NCBI RefSeq assembly: GCF_000472545.1 | Contig: NZ_KI421432.1 | Location: 603,540 to 667,539, forward strand | Reading direction: 5' to 3' | Length of the DNA: 64,000 nucleotides | Source: Burkholderia sp. WSM2232 | GTDB taxonomy: Bacteria > Pseudomonadota > Gammaproteobacteria > Burkholderiales > Burkholderiaceae | In this document: positions 51,539-60,045 of the stretch, piece after piece | Layout: each line of letters begins with the position of its first letter | How positions within the stretch are numbered: the stretch's first letter is position 1 | The notes under the pieces: generated by a model | What the model was told of the DNA's origin: nothing | The model's database searches: none | The model's input: only the letters and a program-made list of their open reading frames with translations | Made by a program: the position numbers and the translations under genes

Positions 51539-52273
51539 GTGATCCAACAGTATTTATTGGCGACGCTGGCCGGCAGCGCCGCAACGGCGTTGCTCGGCTT
51601 TGTCGCGCATCGGTTCTACAGCGCAAGGCTCACGGCGCGGCTGCATGCGCAGGCCGAGGCGCGCGTCGATTCGCTCAGGCTTGAGCACGCGAGTCTCGAC
51701 GTATCGGCGGAAGAACACAAGCAAGCCGAGCAGGCGCTGCTCGCGCAGAACGAGCAGTTGCGCGCGGAATTGGCGCGGCAATCCGCAAGCGCCGACGAAT
51801 TGCGCACGGCGCTCGCGGCCGTCACTCAGAATAAAGCTCAGTGGGCACAGCAGGCGCAGCAACTGGCGAGCGAAGCGGCGCGTCTGAAAGGGCTGGGCGC
51901 AGCGTTCGAGCGTTGGCACGAGCAAATGATCTCGCTGATGACGCAAAACCACGACATGCACGCGAAGAATCAGGAACTGTCGTCGATTGTGCGGCATGTG
52001 GTGATCGTGTCGCTCAACGCGTCGATAGAAGCCGCGCGTGCGGGCCCCGCGGGCCGCGGCTTTGCCGTGGTGGCGAGCGAGGTGCGTTCGCTCGCCGCGC
52101 GGTCCGAGGAGTTGTCGAAGAGCTATCGCGACAGTTTGCATCGCAACGATCTGACCACGACGTCTACGTTTCAGGACATTCAGGCAGGCGGCAAGATGAT
52201 TGCGGCTTCGCTTGCCAGCGTTGAATCGATGGCCCATCAATTTCACGCGAAGCTCGACGAGGTACCCGCGTGA
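51539..52273 (+). CDS. Minimal methyl-accepting-chemotaxis-like signalling protein
   Basis: From GTG 51539 (AAGGA 6 nt upstream; ATG 51533 lies too close to it) the protein has 244 residues. A single N-terminal TM helix (about residues 4-22) is followed by a coiled coil (about 35-130) and an MCP signalling tip: VSLNASIEAARAGPAGRGFA then VVASEVRSLAARS. The cytoplasmic hairpin is much shorter than in ordinary chemoreceptors, and there is no ligand-binding domain. Its stop overlaps the CheX gene start by 4 nt (GTGA). Confidence 0.82.
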   Translation: MIQQYLLATLAGSAATALLGFVAHRFYSARLTARLHAQAEARVDSLRLEHASLDVSAEEHKQAEQALLAQNEQLRAELARQSASADELRTALAAVTQNKAQWAQQAQQLASEAARLKGLGAAFERWHEQMISLMTQNHDMHAKNQELSSIVRHVVIVSLNASIEAARAGPAGRGFAVVASEVRSLAARSEELSKSYRDSLHRNDLTTTSTFQDIQAGGKMIAASLASVESMAHQFHAKLDEVPA

Positions 52274-52812
52274 TCACGGCGCATGCAAAAGACAGCTTCG
52301 AACGCATTTTCCGCAAGGCCGCGCAGGCGCGCTTGCCTTTGGATCCGGACGACTCGTGCGACATCGTGTCGGTCGCGCAAGCGGATGAGGCCACGGCGCT
52401 GGGCAGCCACGTGGTCGTGCTGACCATTTCGTCCATCGTGTTCAGGGTCCTGCTCATTCTCCATTTCGACGAAGACGACAGCACGCGGCGCTACTACCTG
52501 AAGGACGAAGCCGACCAACGGCGCTTTCAGGAAGCCTTCCTTGAAATCTGCAACCTGTGCTGCGGGGCGATGAACCAGGAACTGCTGCGCTATTTCCCGG
52601 ACCTCGGCATGTCGACGCCCTATGTGCTGAGCGCGCGTTGCCTGCCGCATCTGCGTGAATTGAAGCCTGCGCTGCTGTCGTCGTACTCGGTGACGCTTGG
52701 CGGCACTGCCCGCCTTGGCGCCACTCTTTGCGTTTGCGCGTATGCGCCGGTCGACTTTACCGCCGACACGAGCGCCGTCGAGGAAACCAGCGGTGAGCTG
52801 GAGTTGTTTTGA
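52270..52812 (+). CDS. CheX-like chemotaxis phosphatase
   Basis: Dephosphorylates CheY-P in CheX/CheC/FliY proteins. The 180-residue protein has the family active-site pattern with Glu92 and Asn95 (ExxN in LEICNLCCGAMNQEL) and a Pro 22 residues after the Asn, as in the CheX signature. It starts at GTG 52270 overlapping the MCP-like stop. A CheY-like gene lies 39 nt downstream, its probable substrate. Confidence 0.78.
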   Translation: MITAHAKDSFERIFRKAAQARLPLDPDDSCDIVSVAQADEATALGSHVVVLTISSIVFRVLLILHFDEDDSTRRYYLKDEADQRRFQEAFLEICNLCCGAMNQELLRYFPDLGMSTPYVLSARCLPHLRELKPALLSSYSVTLGGTARLGATLCVCAYAPVDFTADTSAVEETSGELELF

Positions 52813-52851
52813 GCGTTTGGCCGTTTGATAGTTTGTAGTGAAGGAAACGAT

Positions 52852-53217
52852 ATGTCGAAAATTCTGGTGGTGGATGACTCGAGCACGGTACGCGACGAAG
52901 TGGCCGGCTTCCTGAAGAAGAACGGTCTCGACGTGGACACCGCAGTAGACGGCAAAGACGGTCTCGCGAAACTGAAGGCGAGCCCCGGCATCAAGCTCGT
53001 GATCAGCGACGTCAACATGCCCAACATGGACGGCCTGACGATGGTCGAAAAGATTCGCGGCGAGCTCGCGAACAAGACCGTCAACGTCATCATGCTGACG
53101 ACGGAAAGCAGCCCGGCAATGAAAGAGCGCGGCAAGGCGGCGGGGGTCAAGGGCTGGATTGTGAAGCCGTTCAAAGGCGACGCCGTGCTGGAGACGTTTC
53201 GCAAGCTCGCGAGCTAA
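52852..53217 (+). CDS. CheY-like single-domain response regulator
   Basis: The 121-residue receiver has acidic Asp8/Asp9 (LVVDDS), phospho-acceptor Asp53 (ISDVNMPNMDG), Thr in MLTTES and Lys in IVKPFKG. No output domain. ATG 52852 follows AAGGAAACG. It is probably the terminal output of the CheA-like/MCP-like/CheX module. Confidence 0.93.
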   Translation: MSKILVVDDSSTVRDEVAGFLKKNGLDVDTAVDGKDGLAKLKASPGIKLVISDVNMPNMDGLTMVEKIRGELANKTVNVIMLTTESSPAMKERGKAAGVKGWIVKPFKGDAVLETFRKLAS

Positions 53218-53950
53218 GACGCGGATACGCTCGCTAAAGGTGAGCGTTTTCGGGAGCGCTTCGGCGCGGCGATGCGGACGCCGGATCAGCCGCGTGGTTG
53301 CCGCCGGAATGCGAGGAATCCGCTAGAGGTCCGCCCGGCTTGGGAGCGAAAGCACGAACCGTTGCCTCGTCTGCAACGCCGAAGGTGAGAAGATTCGGGA
53401 GCCTTTGGGACTGCTGCGACGATCCGTGAGCCGCTGCGGGTCGTGCGGCTCACCGCTAACCGCAGCCGCGAAACCTGCAAGCCTGAAAAGTCTGGGTGCG
53501 CACAAGTCGATTGGTATCGACAGCGCGCGTCAACTGCTTACCTGGGTATCCAGACTATTCACGCGTGTTCAAAGGTGAGACTTTTCGGGAATGGCCTGCC
53601 CTGCGACTGCGACCCCCCGCCCAGCATGGCTTTGCGACATGGCCACGGGCGCTAAAGGTGAGGGTTTTCGGGAGCCATAAAACCGCTGGTTGCGGTGATC
53701 CGCAACTGCCGCGTGGTCAAAGGTGAGGATTTTCGGGAGCCGGCGGTGCGGCGCATGCGTGCCGGGAAACCCTCGCAACAATACGCCGGACAGGCGACAA
53801 ATCTCCGCAAAAACGCGGCAGACCGGCTGCCAAGCCGCTGTGAAAACACCGGGATTCGCAACATGCGCCGTTACGACAGCAGACAAATCATTGCCGCGGG
53901 CGCTCAAAGGTGAGATTTTTCGGGACTCACGATAGGCGCAGTGGGACGCT
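53218..53950 (+). other. 733-nt intergenic region filled by repeat array R5
   Basis: Six repeat units (53236-53926) with hairpin-forming sequences between them, such as GTGAGCCGC / GCGGCTCAC (53426-53434 and 53445-53453). I see no credible gene. Short open frames here on either strand lack ribosome sites. Confidence 0.6.
53236..53926 (+). repeat. Array R5 of the 21-nt repeat, six units
   Basis: Units at 53236-53256, 53381-53401, 53571-53591, 53654-53674, 53719-53739 and 53906-53926, all plus strand: AAAGGTGAG-N4-TTCGGGAG with few changes. Start-to-start distances are 145, 190, 83, 65 and 187 nt, so this is not a regular CRISPR-type array. It lies between converging genes (cheY-like and SDR). 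Confidence 0.8.
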
Positions 53951-54709
53951 TCACACCGGCTTAGCTATCTCGCGAATATCGGCCACCGGCGCTTCACCAA
54001 ATGCATCGCTGAATGCGTATTCGAGCAATTGTGCGGCGGTTTGCTCGGGCGTGGAAAGCTGACCGTTGCGCTTCAGGTCTTCAAACTTCTCGCGCAGCGG
54101 AAACTGCTCGACGCCCGTGCCGCGAATCTGCGCCTGCATGTTCGTGTCGATGACGCCCGGCGCGAGGCTGCAAATACGCAGCGCGCGGGTCGCATCCAGT
54201 GCGACGGCGCGCGCGTGATGATCCAGCGCCGCCTTGGTCGCGCAGTAAACGCTCCAGCCAGCGTACGCATTGCGCGCCGCGCCGCTCGAAATGTGCATGA
54301 TGCGCCGGTCGCTCGCGTCCGGGCTCGCGGCCGCGAGCGCGCCGGCGAGCATGAGCGGCGTGGCCACGTTCAGGCTCACGGCGGTTGCAATGACCGTCGC
54401 GTCCTGTCCTTCGATTGGGCCAATCGGCTGCACCATGCCCGCGTTGTTGATCAGCAGGACGGTGCGCGCGCCGCTCACGAATGCCCGCAACGCATCCGTT
54501 TGCAGCCACTGCACAACGCGCGCCGTCTCGGCCAGTTCGAGTTCGATTTCTTCGAGCAATGCGGGAAAGCGCTGTTTGAGCGACGCATGGCGCGAGCGTG
54601 ACAGACCGAGCACGGCGACGTTGCGTGCCAGCAGTTGCTCGGCGAGCGCCGCGCCCAGGCCGCGCGTGTGGCCGGTGACGATGGCGCGAATCGGAGAAGA
54701 GGGGTTCAT
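53951..54709 (-). CDS. Short-chain dehydrogenase/reductase, sepiapterin-reductase-like
   Basis: The 252-residue protein (ATG 54709 with AAGGA upstream) has VTGHTRGLGAALAEQLLARN, NNAGMVQPIGP and the catalytic HISSGAARNAYAGWSVYCATK. The hydrophilic C-terminus ends in ADIREIAKPV. Substrate unknown. Neighbouring GlxA-type gene is 82 nt upstream on the same strand. Confidence 0.87.
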   Translation of the reverse strand: MNPSSPIRAIVTGHTRGLGAALAEQLLARNVAVLGLSRSRHASLKQRFPALLEEIELELAETARVVQWLQTDALRAFVSGARTVLLINNAGMVQPIGPIEGQDATVIATAVSLNVATPLMLAGALAAASPDASDRRIMHISSGAARNAYAGWSVYCATKAALDHHARAVALDATRALRICSLAPGVIDTNMQAQIRGTGVEQFPLREKFEDLKRNGQLSTPEQTAAQLLEYAFSDAFGEAPVADIREIAKPV

Positions 54710-54791
54710 GTCGGTCCTTATACGTTGGCTGATGCAGGCCGATATCTTCTCACGCATGTTTCAGACGCGCAGCGCTGCGGCCCGCGTGCTC

Positions 54792-55754
54792 TCAGGCGGC
54801 GCGAAAGCGTTCGCGGTACTGCGTCGGCGTGACGCCGATTCTCTTCATGAAGACAATGCGCATGCGGTCGGCCGTGCCGAAACCGCAATCGTAGGCAATG
54901 GCCTTGAGCGCGGCGGCGCTGCTTTCCAGCAGCTGGCGCGCCGCATCAACCCGCGCGCGCTCGACGAATTCATGCGGCGTCACGCCGGTTTCCTGCACGA
55001 ACACGCGCGCGAAATGGCGTGCGCTCATACCGGCGACATCGGCGAGTTGCCTGACCGTAAAGCTCTCGCGGATGTGCTCCATCACATGCGCCTGCACTTT
55101 CGCAACCGGCGAAGTGTCGTCGGCCGGCGCCGTGAGGTACGGACTGAACTGCGATTGTCCGCCCAGGCGCTGCGCAAACACGACGAGCCGTTTTGCCACC
55201 GCGAGGGCGATATGCGCCCCGTGATCTTCGGCGACGAGGGCAAGCGAAAGGTCGATGCCCGCAGTCACGCCCGCTGAGGTGACCAGTTCTCCGTCGCGCA
55301 GATAGATGCGGTCATAGTCGACGCGCGCCTTGGGAAACTGCGCGGCAAGTTGCGCCGCGTGCTGCCAATGCGTGGTGACGTTGCGCTCATCCAGCAAACC
55401 GGCGTGGCCGAGCGCGAAGGCGCCGGTACAGATGGAGCCGTAACGGGCGCATTGCGGCGCGACGTTCATCAGCCAGTCGAGCAAGGGCGCCTCGGGCGGC
55501 TCACCTTCCGGCAGCGCCGGGCCGCCTGCGACCAACGCGAGGTCAAAGGGCTCGCGAGCCCGCTCGAACGCGGCATCCGCGATCAGCGTCATGCCGTTGG
55601 ACGCACGCAGCGGCGCCTGCTTCGCACTGAGCAGCGTGACTGTGTAACGCGCGTCAGGCGCGATAAAGCGGTTGGCTTCGGAGAACACGTCGACAGGGCC
55701 AGCGACGTCGAGCGCCTGCACGCCAGGAAAAATCGCGATTGCGACGGTGGGCAT
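54792..55754 (-). CDS. GlxA-family (DJ-1/PfpI plus AraC) transcriptional regulator
   Basis: The 320-residue protein (ATG 55754, GAGAAGGA upstream) has an N-terminal DJ-1/PfpI-like domain (about residues 3-180, with GSICTGAFALGHAGLLD around the nucleophile-elbow Cys) and C-terminal tandem AraC helix-turn-helix (about 215-315: FTVRQLADVAGMSARHFARV then FGTADRMRIVFMKRIGV). GlxA types often control nitrogen or amine catabolism; the target here is not known. Confidence 0.9.
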   Translation of the reverse strand: MPTVAIAIFPGVQALDVAGPVDVFSEANRFIAPDARYTVTLLSAKQAPLRASNGMTLIADAAFERAREPFDLALVAGGPALPEGEPPEAPLLDWLMNVAPQCARYGSICTGAFALGHAGLLDERNVTTHWQHAAQLAAQFPKARVDYDRIYLRDGELVTSAGVTAGIDLSLALVAEDHGAHIALAVAKRLVVFAQRLGGQSQFSPYLTAPADDTSPVAKVQAHVMEHIRESFTVRQLADVAGMSARHFARVFVQETGVTPHEFVERARVDAARQLLESSAAALKAIAYDCGFGTADRMRIVFMKRIGVTPTQYRERFRAA

Positions 55755-56000
55755 CGAATGATTCCTTCTCTTCAAAGGCAAGCGCGCGTGGCACGGCAGT
55801 CAACGTAGTGCGATTGGCAGTGTTCGACGGCTTCACGCGATTGTCGCGCAAAGCGCGTTGGTCAATACTGAACCTCATCGGACGCACCGCATCGACGGTA
55901 AAAGCCATACGACTGACGCGGTGGTCCAGCATAGCAAACGTGCTGGCCCGCTGCGCGGCGAGCGCGTTCCCTTCATCCACGCATTCAAGGAATCAGGCAA

Positions 56001-56639
56001 ATGACCACGATTGCAGGCATTCATATTCCCGACAGCATGATGGCGCGCGAAGCCACCGAACTCGTGCGCGATACCGAAACCGATCTGCTGTATCACCATT
56101 CGCGGCGCGTATTCCTGTTCGGCGCGCTGGCCGGCGAGCGCAAGCAACTGAAATACGATGCGGAGCTGCTGTATATCGGCGCGATGTTCCATGACATGGG
56201 ACTGGTTGCGCCGTACAGCACGGAGCATGAGCGCTTCGAGGTGGACGGCGCCAACGCGGCGCGCGACTTCCTGCAGCGTCACGGTATCGGCGAAGACGAC
56301 ATCGAACAGGTGTGGACCTCGATTGCACTGCACACCACGCCGGGCATTCCCCAGCACATGAAGCCGGTCGTCGCGCTGGTCACGGCGGGCGTGGAAATGG
56401 ACGTGCTCGGCATTGCCTACGACGAATTCACCGAAGAGCAACGCCAAGCGGTCACGCATGCGCATCCGCGCGGCGCGCACTTCAAGGAAGGCATTATCGA
56501 CGCCTTCACGCAGGGCATTATCCACAAGCCGCACACCACGTTCGGCAACGTGAAGGCCGACGTGCTCGAGCTGAAGGACCCGCATTATCATCGGGAGAAT
56601 TTCTGCACGATGATTCTCGGCTCTTCGTGGAAGGAGTAA
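56001..56639 (+). CDS. HD-domain hydrolase (cyanamide hydratase-like)
   Basis: The 212-residue protein has HH at residues 32-33, His64-Asp65 (AMFHDMGLV) and a later Asp in GVEMDVLG, consistent with an HD metal site. The sequence TDLLYHHSRRVFLFGALAGE is characteristic of the cyanamide hydratase/HDD subfamily. Substrate unknown; it may be an unrelated hydrolase. It is divergent from the GlxA-type regulator, which may control it. Confidence 0.82.
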   Translation: MTTIAGIHIPDSMMAREATELVRDTETDLLYHHSRRVFLFGALAGERKQLKYDAELLYIGAMFHDMGLVAPYSTEHERFEVDGANAARDFLQRHGIGEDDIEQVWTSIALHTTPGIPQHMKPVVALVTAGVEMDVLGIAYDEFTEEQRQAVTHAHPRGAHFKEGIIDAFTQGIIHKPHTTFGNVKADVLELKDPHYHRENFCTMILGSSWKE

Positions 56640-56651
56640 TGCAAGCATAAC

Positions 56652-56668
56652 GGGGCCCGCGCGGCCCC
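56652..56668 (+). terminator. Hairpin after HD-domain gene
   Basis: GGGGCC-CGCGC-GGCCCC, 6-bp stem with a 5-nt loop, 12 nt after the stop. No U-tract follows. Confidence 0.4.
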
Positions 56669-56710
56669 ATATGGGATGATGAGCGATTGAACGAACTCCC
56701 GCGCCGCGCC

Positions 56711-57703
56711 ATGGTGATCAAAAACCTCCTGCGAAAGCTCGACCTGACCACGCTTCAGCTGTTTCTCGCCGTGTATGAAGAAGGCACGCTCACGCGTGCC
56801 GCGGAGCGCGAGGCCATTGCCGTATCGGCAGCGAGCAAGCGCCTGCTCGAACTGGAACAGGCGGTGGGCGCCACGCTCTTTCAGCGCAACGCGCGCGGCA
56901 TGACCCTCACGCCGGCGGGCGAAACGCTGCTGCATCACGCGCGGCGGGTGCTGCGCGACATCGAGAACATCGGCATTGAACTGGCTGGCCATGCGAGCGG
57001 CGTGCGCGGCTACGTGCGGATGATGGCGAACCTGTCCGCCATTGTCGAATTCCTGCCCGAAGATTTGCGTGCGTTCCAGCTGCTGCATGAGCGCGTGAAG
57101 CTCGACCTCGAAGAGCGGCCGAGCGGCGGGGTGGTCGAAGCCGTGGACGACAGCCTCGCCGATCTCGGCATCTGTTCCGCCGACGCCGACACGCGCGACT
57201 TGCACGTTGAACACTATCGGCACGACTCTTTGGTGCTCGTGATGCGCGACGATCATCCGCTCGCCGCCCGCAGCAGCGTGGCTTTTGCCGAAACGCTCGA
57301 CGGCGATCACGTTGGCCTGCATGCCGCGAGTTCGATCAACGCCCGAACGCACATCGCCGCGCGTCAGGCGGGCAAGTCGTTGCGGCTGCGCATTCACGTG
57401 CCGGGTTTCGACGCCGTGTGCCGGATGGTGCAGGCCGGCATGGGCGTCGGCGTGTTGCCGCAAAAGGTGTATGAGCTGATGGGGCGTCCGCTGGGGCTTG
57501 TAGGCGCGCCGCTCGAAGACGACTGGTCGCACCGCAGCCTCGTGTTGGCGGTGCGCGACGTGGAGGCGCTGTCGCCCGTCAGCCGTCTGCTGTTCGATCA
57601 CTTGCGCTCGATCGAAGCGTCGCAAGCCGCACAAACCGCACAAACCGCACAAACCGCACAAACCGCACAAGCCGCACAAACCGCACAACGCCCGGCGCCC
57701 TGA
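56711..57703 (+). CDS. LysR-family transcriptional regulator with repetitive C-terminal tail
   Basis: The protein is 330 residues from ATG 56711 (TTG 56687 is an alternative with 8 more residues). It has an N-terminal LysR helix-turn-helix (LRKLDLTTLQLFLAVYEEGT, then SKRLLELEQAVGATLFQRNA) and a C-terminal effector domain. The tail QAAQTAQTAQTAQ is from a 9-bp tandem repeat at the 3' end. It is directly upstream of the CoA-transferase/lyase/MFS operon, which it likely regulates. Confidence 0.88.
   Translation: MVIKNLLRKLDLTTLQLFLAVYEEGTLTRAAEREAIAVSAASKRLLELEQAVGATLFQRNARGMTLTPAGETLLHHARRVLRDIENIGIELAGHASGVRGYVRMMANLSAIVEFLPEDLRAFQLLHERVKLDLEERPSGGVVEAVDDSLADLGICSADADTRDLHVEHYRHDSLVLVMRDDHPLAARSSVAFAETLDGDHVGLHAASSINARTHIAARQAGKSLRLRIHVPGFDAVCRMVQAGMGVGVLPQKVYELMGRPLGLVGAPLEDDWSHRSLVLAVRDVEALSPVSRLLFDHLRSIEASQAAQTAQTAQTAQTAQAAQTAQRPAP
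57621..57687 (+). repeat. 9-bp tandem repeat (ACAAACCGC) at the 3' end of the LysR gene
   Basis: About seven units of ACAAACCGC or ACAAGCCGC encode Gln-Thr-Ala or Gln-Ala-Ala repeats. Multiples of three keep the frame, so copy-number changes would only alter tail length. Confidence 0.8.
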
Positions 57704-57822
57704 ACTCGCGCCGCGCCTGAGCGTTCGCCGTTCGCGAACGGTCGTTGGCGATTTGCGGTTGGACGCCCCCGCCAGATGGCTGCAAGCTGTCTTCCAACAG
57801 AAAACTGCTTTGGAGACAGCAC

Positions 57823-59016
57823 ATGGGTGGACCCCTTCAGGGTATTCGCGTCGTCGAGATCGGTACACTCATCGCCGCGCCGTTTGCCGCGCGTCTGATG
57901 GCCGAATTCGGCGCAGACGTCGTCAAGATCGAAGCGCCGCAAACCGGCGACCCGCTGCGCAAATGGCGCAAACTGCATGAGGGCACCTCGCTCTGGTGGT
58001 ACTTGCAGTCGCGCAACAAGAAGTCGGTTTGCGTGAATCTCAAGTCGCCGGACGGTGTGGAAATCGTCAAGCGGCTGGCCGCCGAGGCCGACGTCGTGAT
58101 CGAAAACCTGCGGCCCGGTGCGCTCGAAAAGCTCGGCATCGGCTGGGACGTGCTGCACGCAATCAACCCCAAGCTGACGATGGTGCGGATTTCCGGCTAT
58201 GGCCAGTCGGGTCCGTATCGCGACCGCCCGGGGTTTGGCGCCATTGGCGAAGCCATGGGCGGCATTCGCTATACGACCGGCGAAGTGGACGGTGCGCCCG
58301 CGCGCGTCGGCGTGAGCCTTGGCGATTCGCTTGCGTCGCTGCACGGCGTGATCGGCGCGTTGATGTCCTTGCTGCGGGTGAAGACGGGGCAGGGCGAGGG
58401 TCAGGTGGTGGACGTGTCGCTTGTAGAAAGCGTCTTCAATCTGATGGAAAGCCTCGTGCCGGAATACGACCTGCTCGGCCATGTGCGCGAGCGCAGCGGC
58501 GGCGCGCTGCCGGGCATCGCACCGTCCAATACCTATCCCACCGAAGACAACGGCTACGTGGTGATTGCGGGCAACAGCGATCCGATTTTCCGGCGCCTGA
58601 TGCAAGTGATAGGCCGCCCCGATCTCGCCGACGATCCCGCGCTCGCGCACAACGACGGCCGCGCCCAGCACTGCGCGATGCTCGACGACGCCATCGCCGC
58701 ATGGACCTCGCACCATTGCACCGACGACGTGCTCGCCGCGCTCGAACGCGCCGAAGTGCCGGCGGGGCGCATCTATTCGGTGGCGGACATCGTCGCCGAT
58801 CCGCACTATCAGGCGCGCGACATGTTGTTGCAGGCGCAACTACCGGGCGGCGCCTCGGTGAAGATGCCTGGCATCGTACCGAAGCTGTCGGACACGCCGG
58901 GTGAAGTGCGCTGGCAAGGCCCCGCGCTTGGCGAACACACCGGCAGTGTGCTGGGCGAACTCGGTTTTGCGAGTGAAGAAATCGAGCGGCTGCGCCGCGA
59001 AGGAGCCGTCCAATGA
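57823..59016 (+). CDS. CaiB/BaiF family CoA-transferase
   Basis: The 397-residue family III CoA-transferase has IRVVEIGTLIAAPFAARLMA, a KIEAP motif near residue 45 and LGDSLASLHGVIGALMSLLR. It transfers CoA between carboxylic acids via an enzyme-bound anhydride or thioester at an Asp. ATG 57823 has GGAG 8 nt upstream. Its stop overlaps the lyase gene by 4 nt, so CoA-transferase and lyase act in succession on one acid. Confidence 0.88.
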   Translation: MGGPLQGIRVVEIGTLIAAPFAARLMAEFGADVVKIEAPQTGDPLRKWRKLHEGTSLWWYLQSRNKKSVCVNLKSPDGVEIVKRLAAEADVVIENLRPGALEKLGIGWDVLHAINPKLTMVRISGYGQSGPYRDRPGFGAIGEAMGGIRYTTGEVDGAPARVGVSLGDSLASLHGVIGALMSLLRVKTGQGEGQVVDVSLVESVFNLMESLVPEYDLLGHVRERSGGALPGIAPSNTYPTEDNGYVVIAGNSDPIFRRLMQVIGRPDLADDPALAHNDGRAQHCAMLDDAIAAWTSHHCTDDVLAALERAEVPAGRIYSVADIVADPHYQARDMLLQAQLPGGASVKMPGIVPKLSDTPGEVRWQGPALGEHTGSVLGELGFASEEIERLRREGAVQ

Positions 59017-59984
59017 CAGATGCGATGACCCCGGCATTGACCGACTCAATGCAAGCTGCAGAGAAACTGATCGTGCAGGAAGTCGCCCCGCGCGACGGCT
59101 TGCAGATCGAACCGACGTGGGTAGAGACCGCGGACAAGATCGCGTTGATCAACGGCCTTTCCGAGGCCGGCTTCACACGCATCGAAGCAGGCTCGTTCGT
59201 GTCGCCGAAAGCCATTCCTGCCTTGCGCGACGGCGAAGCCGTGTTCGCTCAGATCGAGCGGCGCGCGGGCGTGATCTACGTGGCGCTGGTGCCCAATCTG
59301 AAGGGTGCCGAGCGCGCGCTCGCCGCAAAGGCAGATGAGCTGAACCTCGTGATGTCGGCGAGTCAGACGCATAACCGCGCGAACATGCGCATGAGTTGCG
59401 AGTCGTCGCTGGCGGCGTTTGGCGACATTGTGCGTCACGTGAAGGGCACTGGCGTGCGGTTGAATGCAACGGTCGCAACCGCATTCGGCTGCCCGTTCGA
59501 AGGCGCAATCGACGAGGATCGTGTGGTCGGCATTGTCGATACCTATCGCGAGATGGGCATTGAAGGCATTACGCTCGCCGATACGACCGGCATGGCTAAT
59601 CCTCTCCAGGTGGGGCGGCTCGTCAAACGGGTGCTGCAACGTGTGCCGCCTTCTGCACTCACGCTGCACTTTCACAATACGCGCGGGCTTGGGCTTGCCA
59701 ATGTGCTGGCCGCATACGAAGCCGGCGCGCGCCGCTTCGACGCTGCGTTGGGCGGCCTTGGCGGCTGTCCATTTGCACCGGGCGCGTCCGGCAACATCTG
59801 CACAGAGGATCTCGTGAATCTTTGCGACGAAATGGGCATTCCCACCGGAATAGATCTGATGAAGCTGCTCGCCTTGTCGCGAGCGTTGCCCGAGTTGCTC
59901 GGCCACGACGTGCCCGGGCAAGTCGCGAAGGCAGGACGCAATAGCGACCTGCATCCCGTGCCCGACTACGTGCTGCATATCTGA
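59013..59984 (+). CDS. Hydroxymethylglutaryl-CoA lyase-family enzyme
   Basis: Cleaves a 3-hydroxy-acyl-CoA to acetyl-CoA and a keto-acid (HMG-CoA lyase) or a close analogue such as citramalyl-CoA. The 323-residue protein has the TIM-barrel motifs EVAPRDGLQIEP, NLVMSASQTHNRANM and the active-site Cys loop GGLGGCPFAPGASGNICTED. The preceding CoA-transferase and following MFS carrier suggest a substrate-uptake-activation-cleavage pathway for a dicarboxylic or hydroxy acid; its identity is not clear. Confidence 0.88.
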   Translation: MTDAMTPALTDSMQAAEKLIVQEVAPRDGLQIEPTWVETADKIALINGLSEAGFTRIEAGSFVSPKAIPALRDGEAVFAQIERRAGVIYVALVPNLKGAERALAAKADELNLVMSASQTHNRANMRMSCESSLAAFGDIVRHVKGTGVRLNATVATAFGCPFEGAIDEDRVVGIVDTYREMGIEGITLADTTGMANPLQVGRLVKRVLQRVPPSALTLHFHNTRGLGLANVLAAYEAGARRFDAALGGLGGCPFAPGASGNICTEDLVNLCDEMGIPTGIDLMKLLALSRALPELLGHDVPGQVAKAGRNSDLHPVPDYVLHI

Positions 59985-60045
59985 CTTTTCCTGATCCACT
60001 AAACGACCGGACGGCAGAGCCCGAATCCGGCATTGGAGACGAAAC

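Noticed and set aside
53236..53926. CRISPR array
   Set aside because: Units are 21 nt, spacings vary (65-190 nt) and are not 30-40 nt, the repeats differ from one another, and no cas genes are near.
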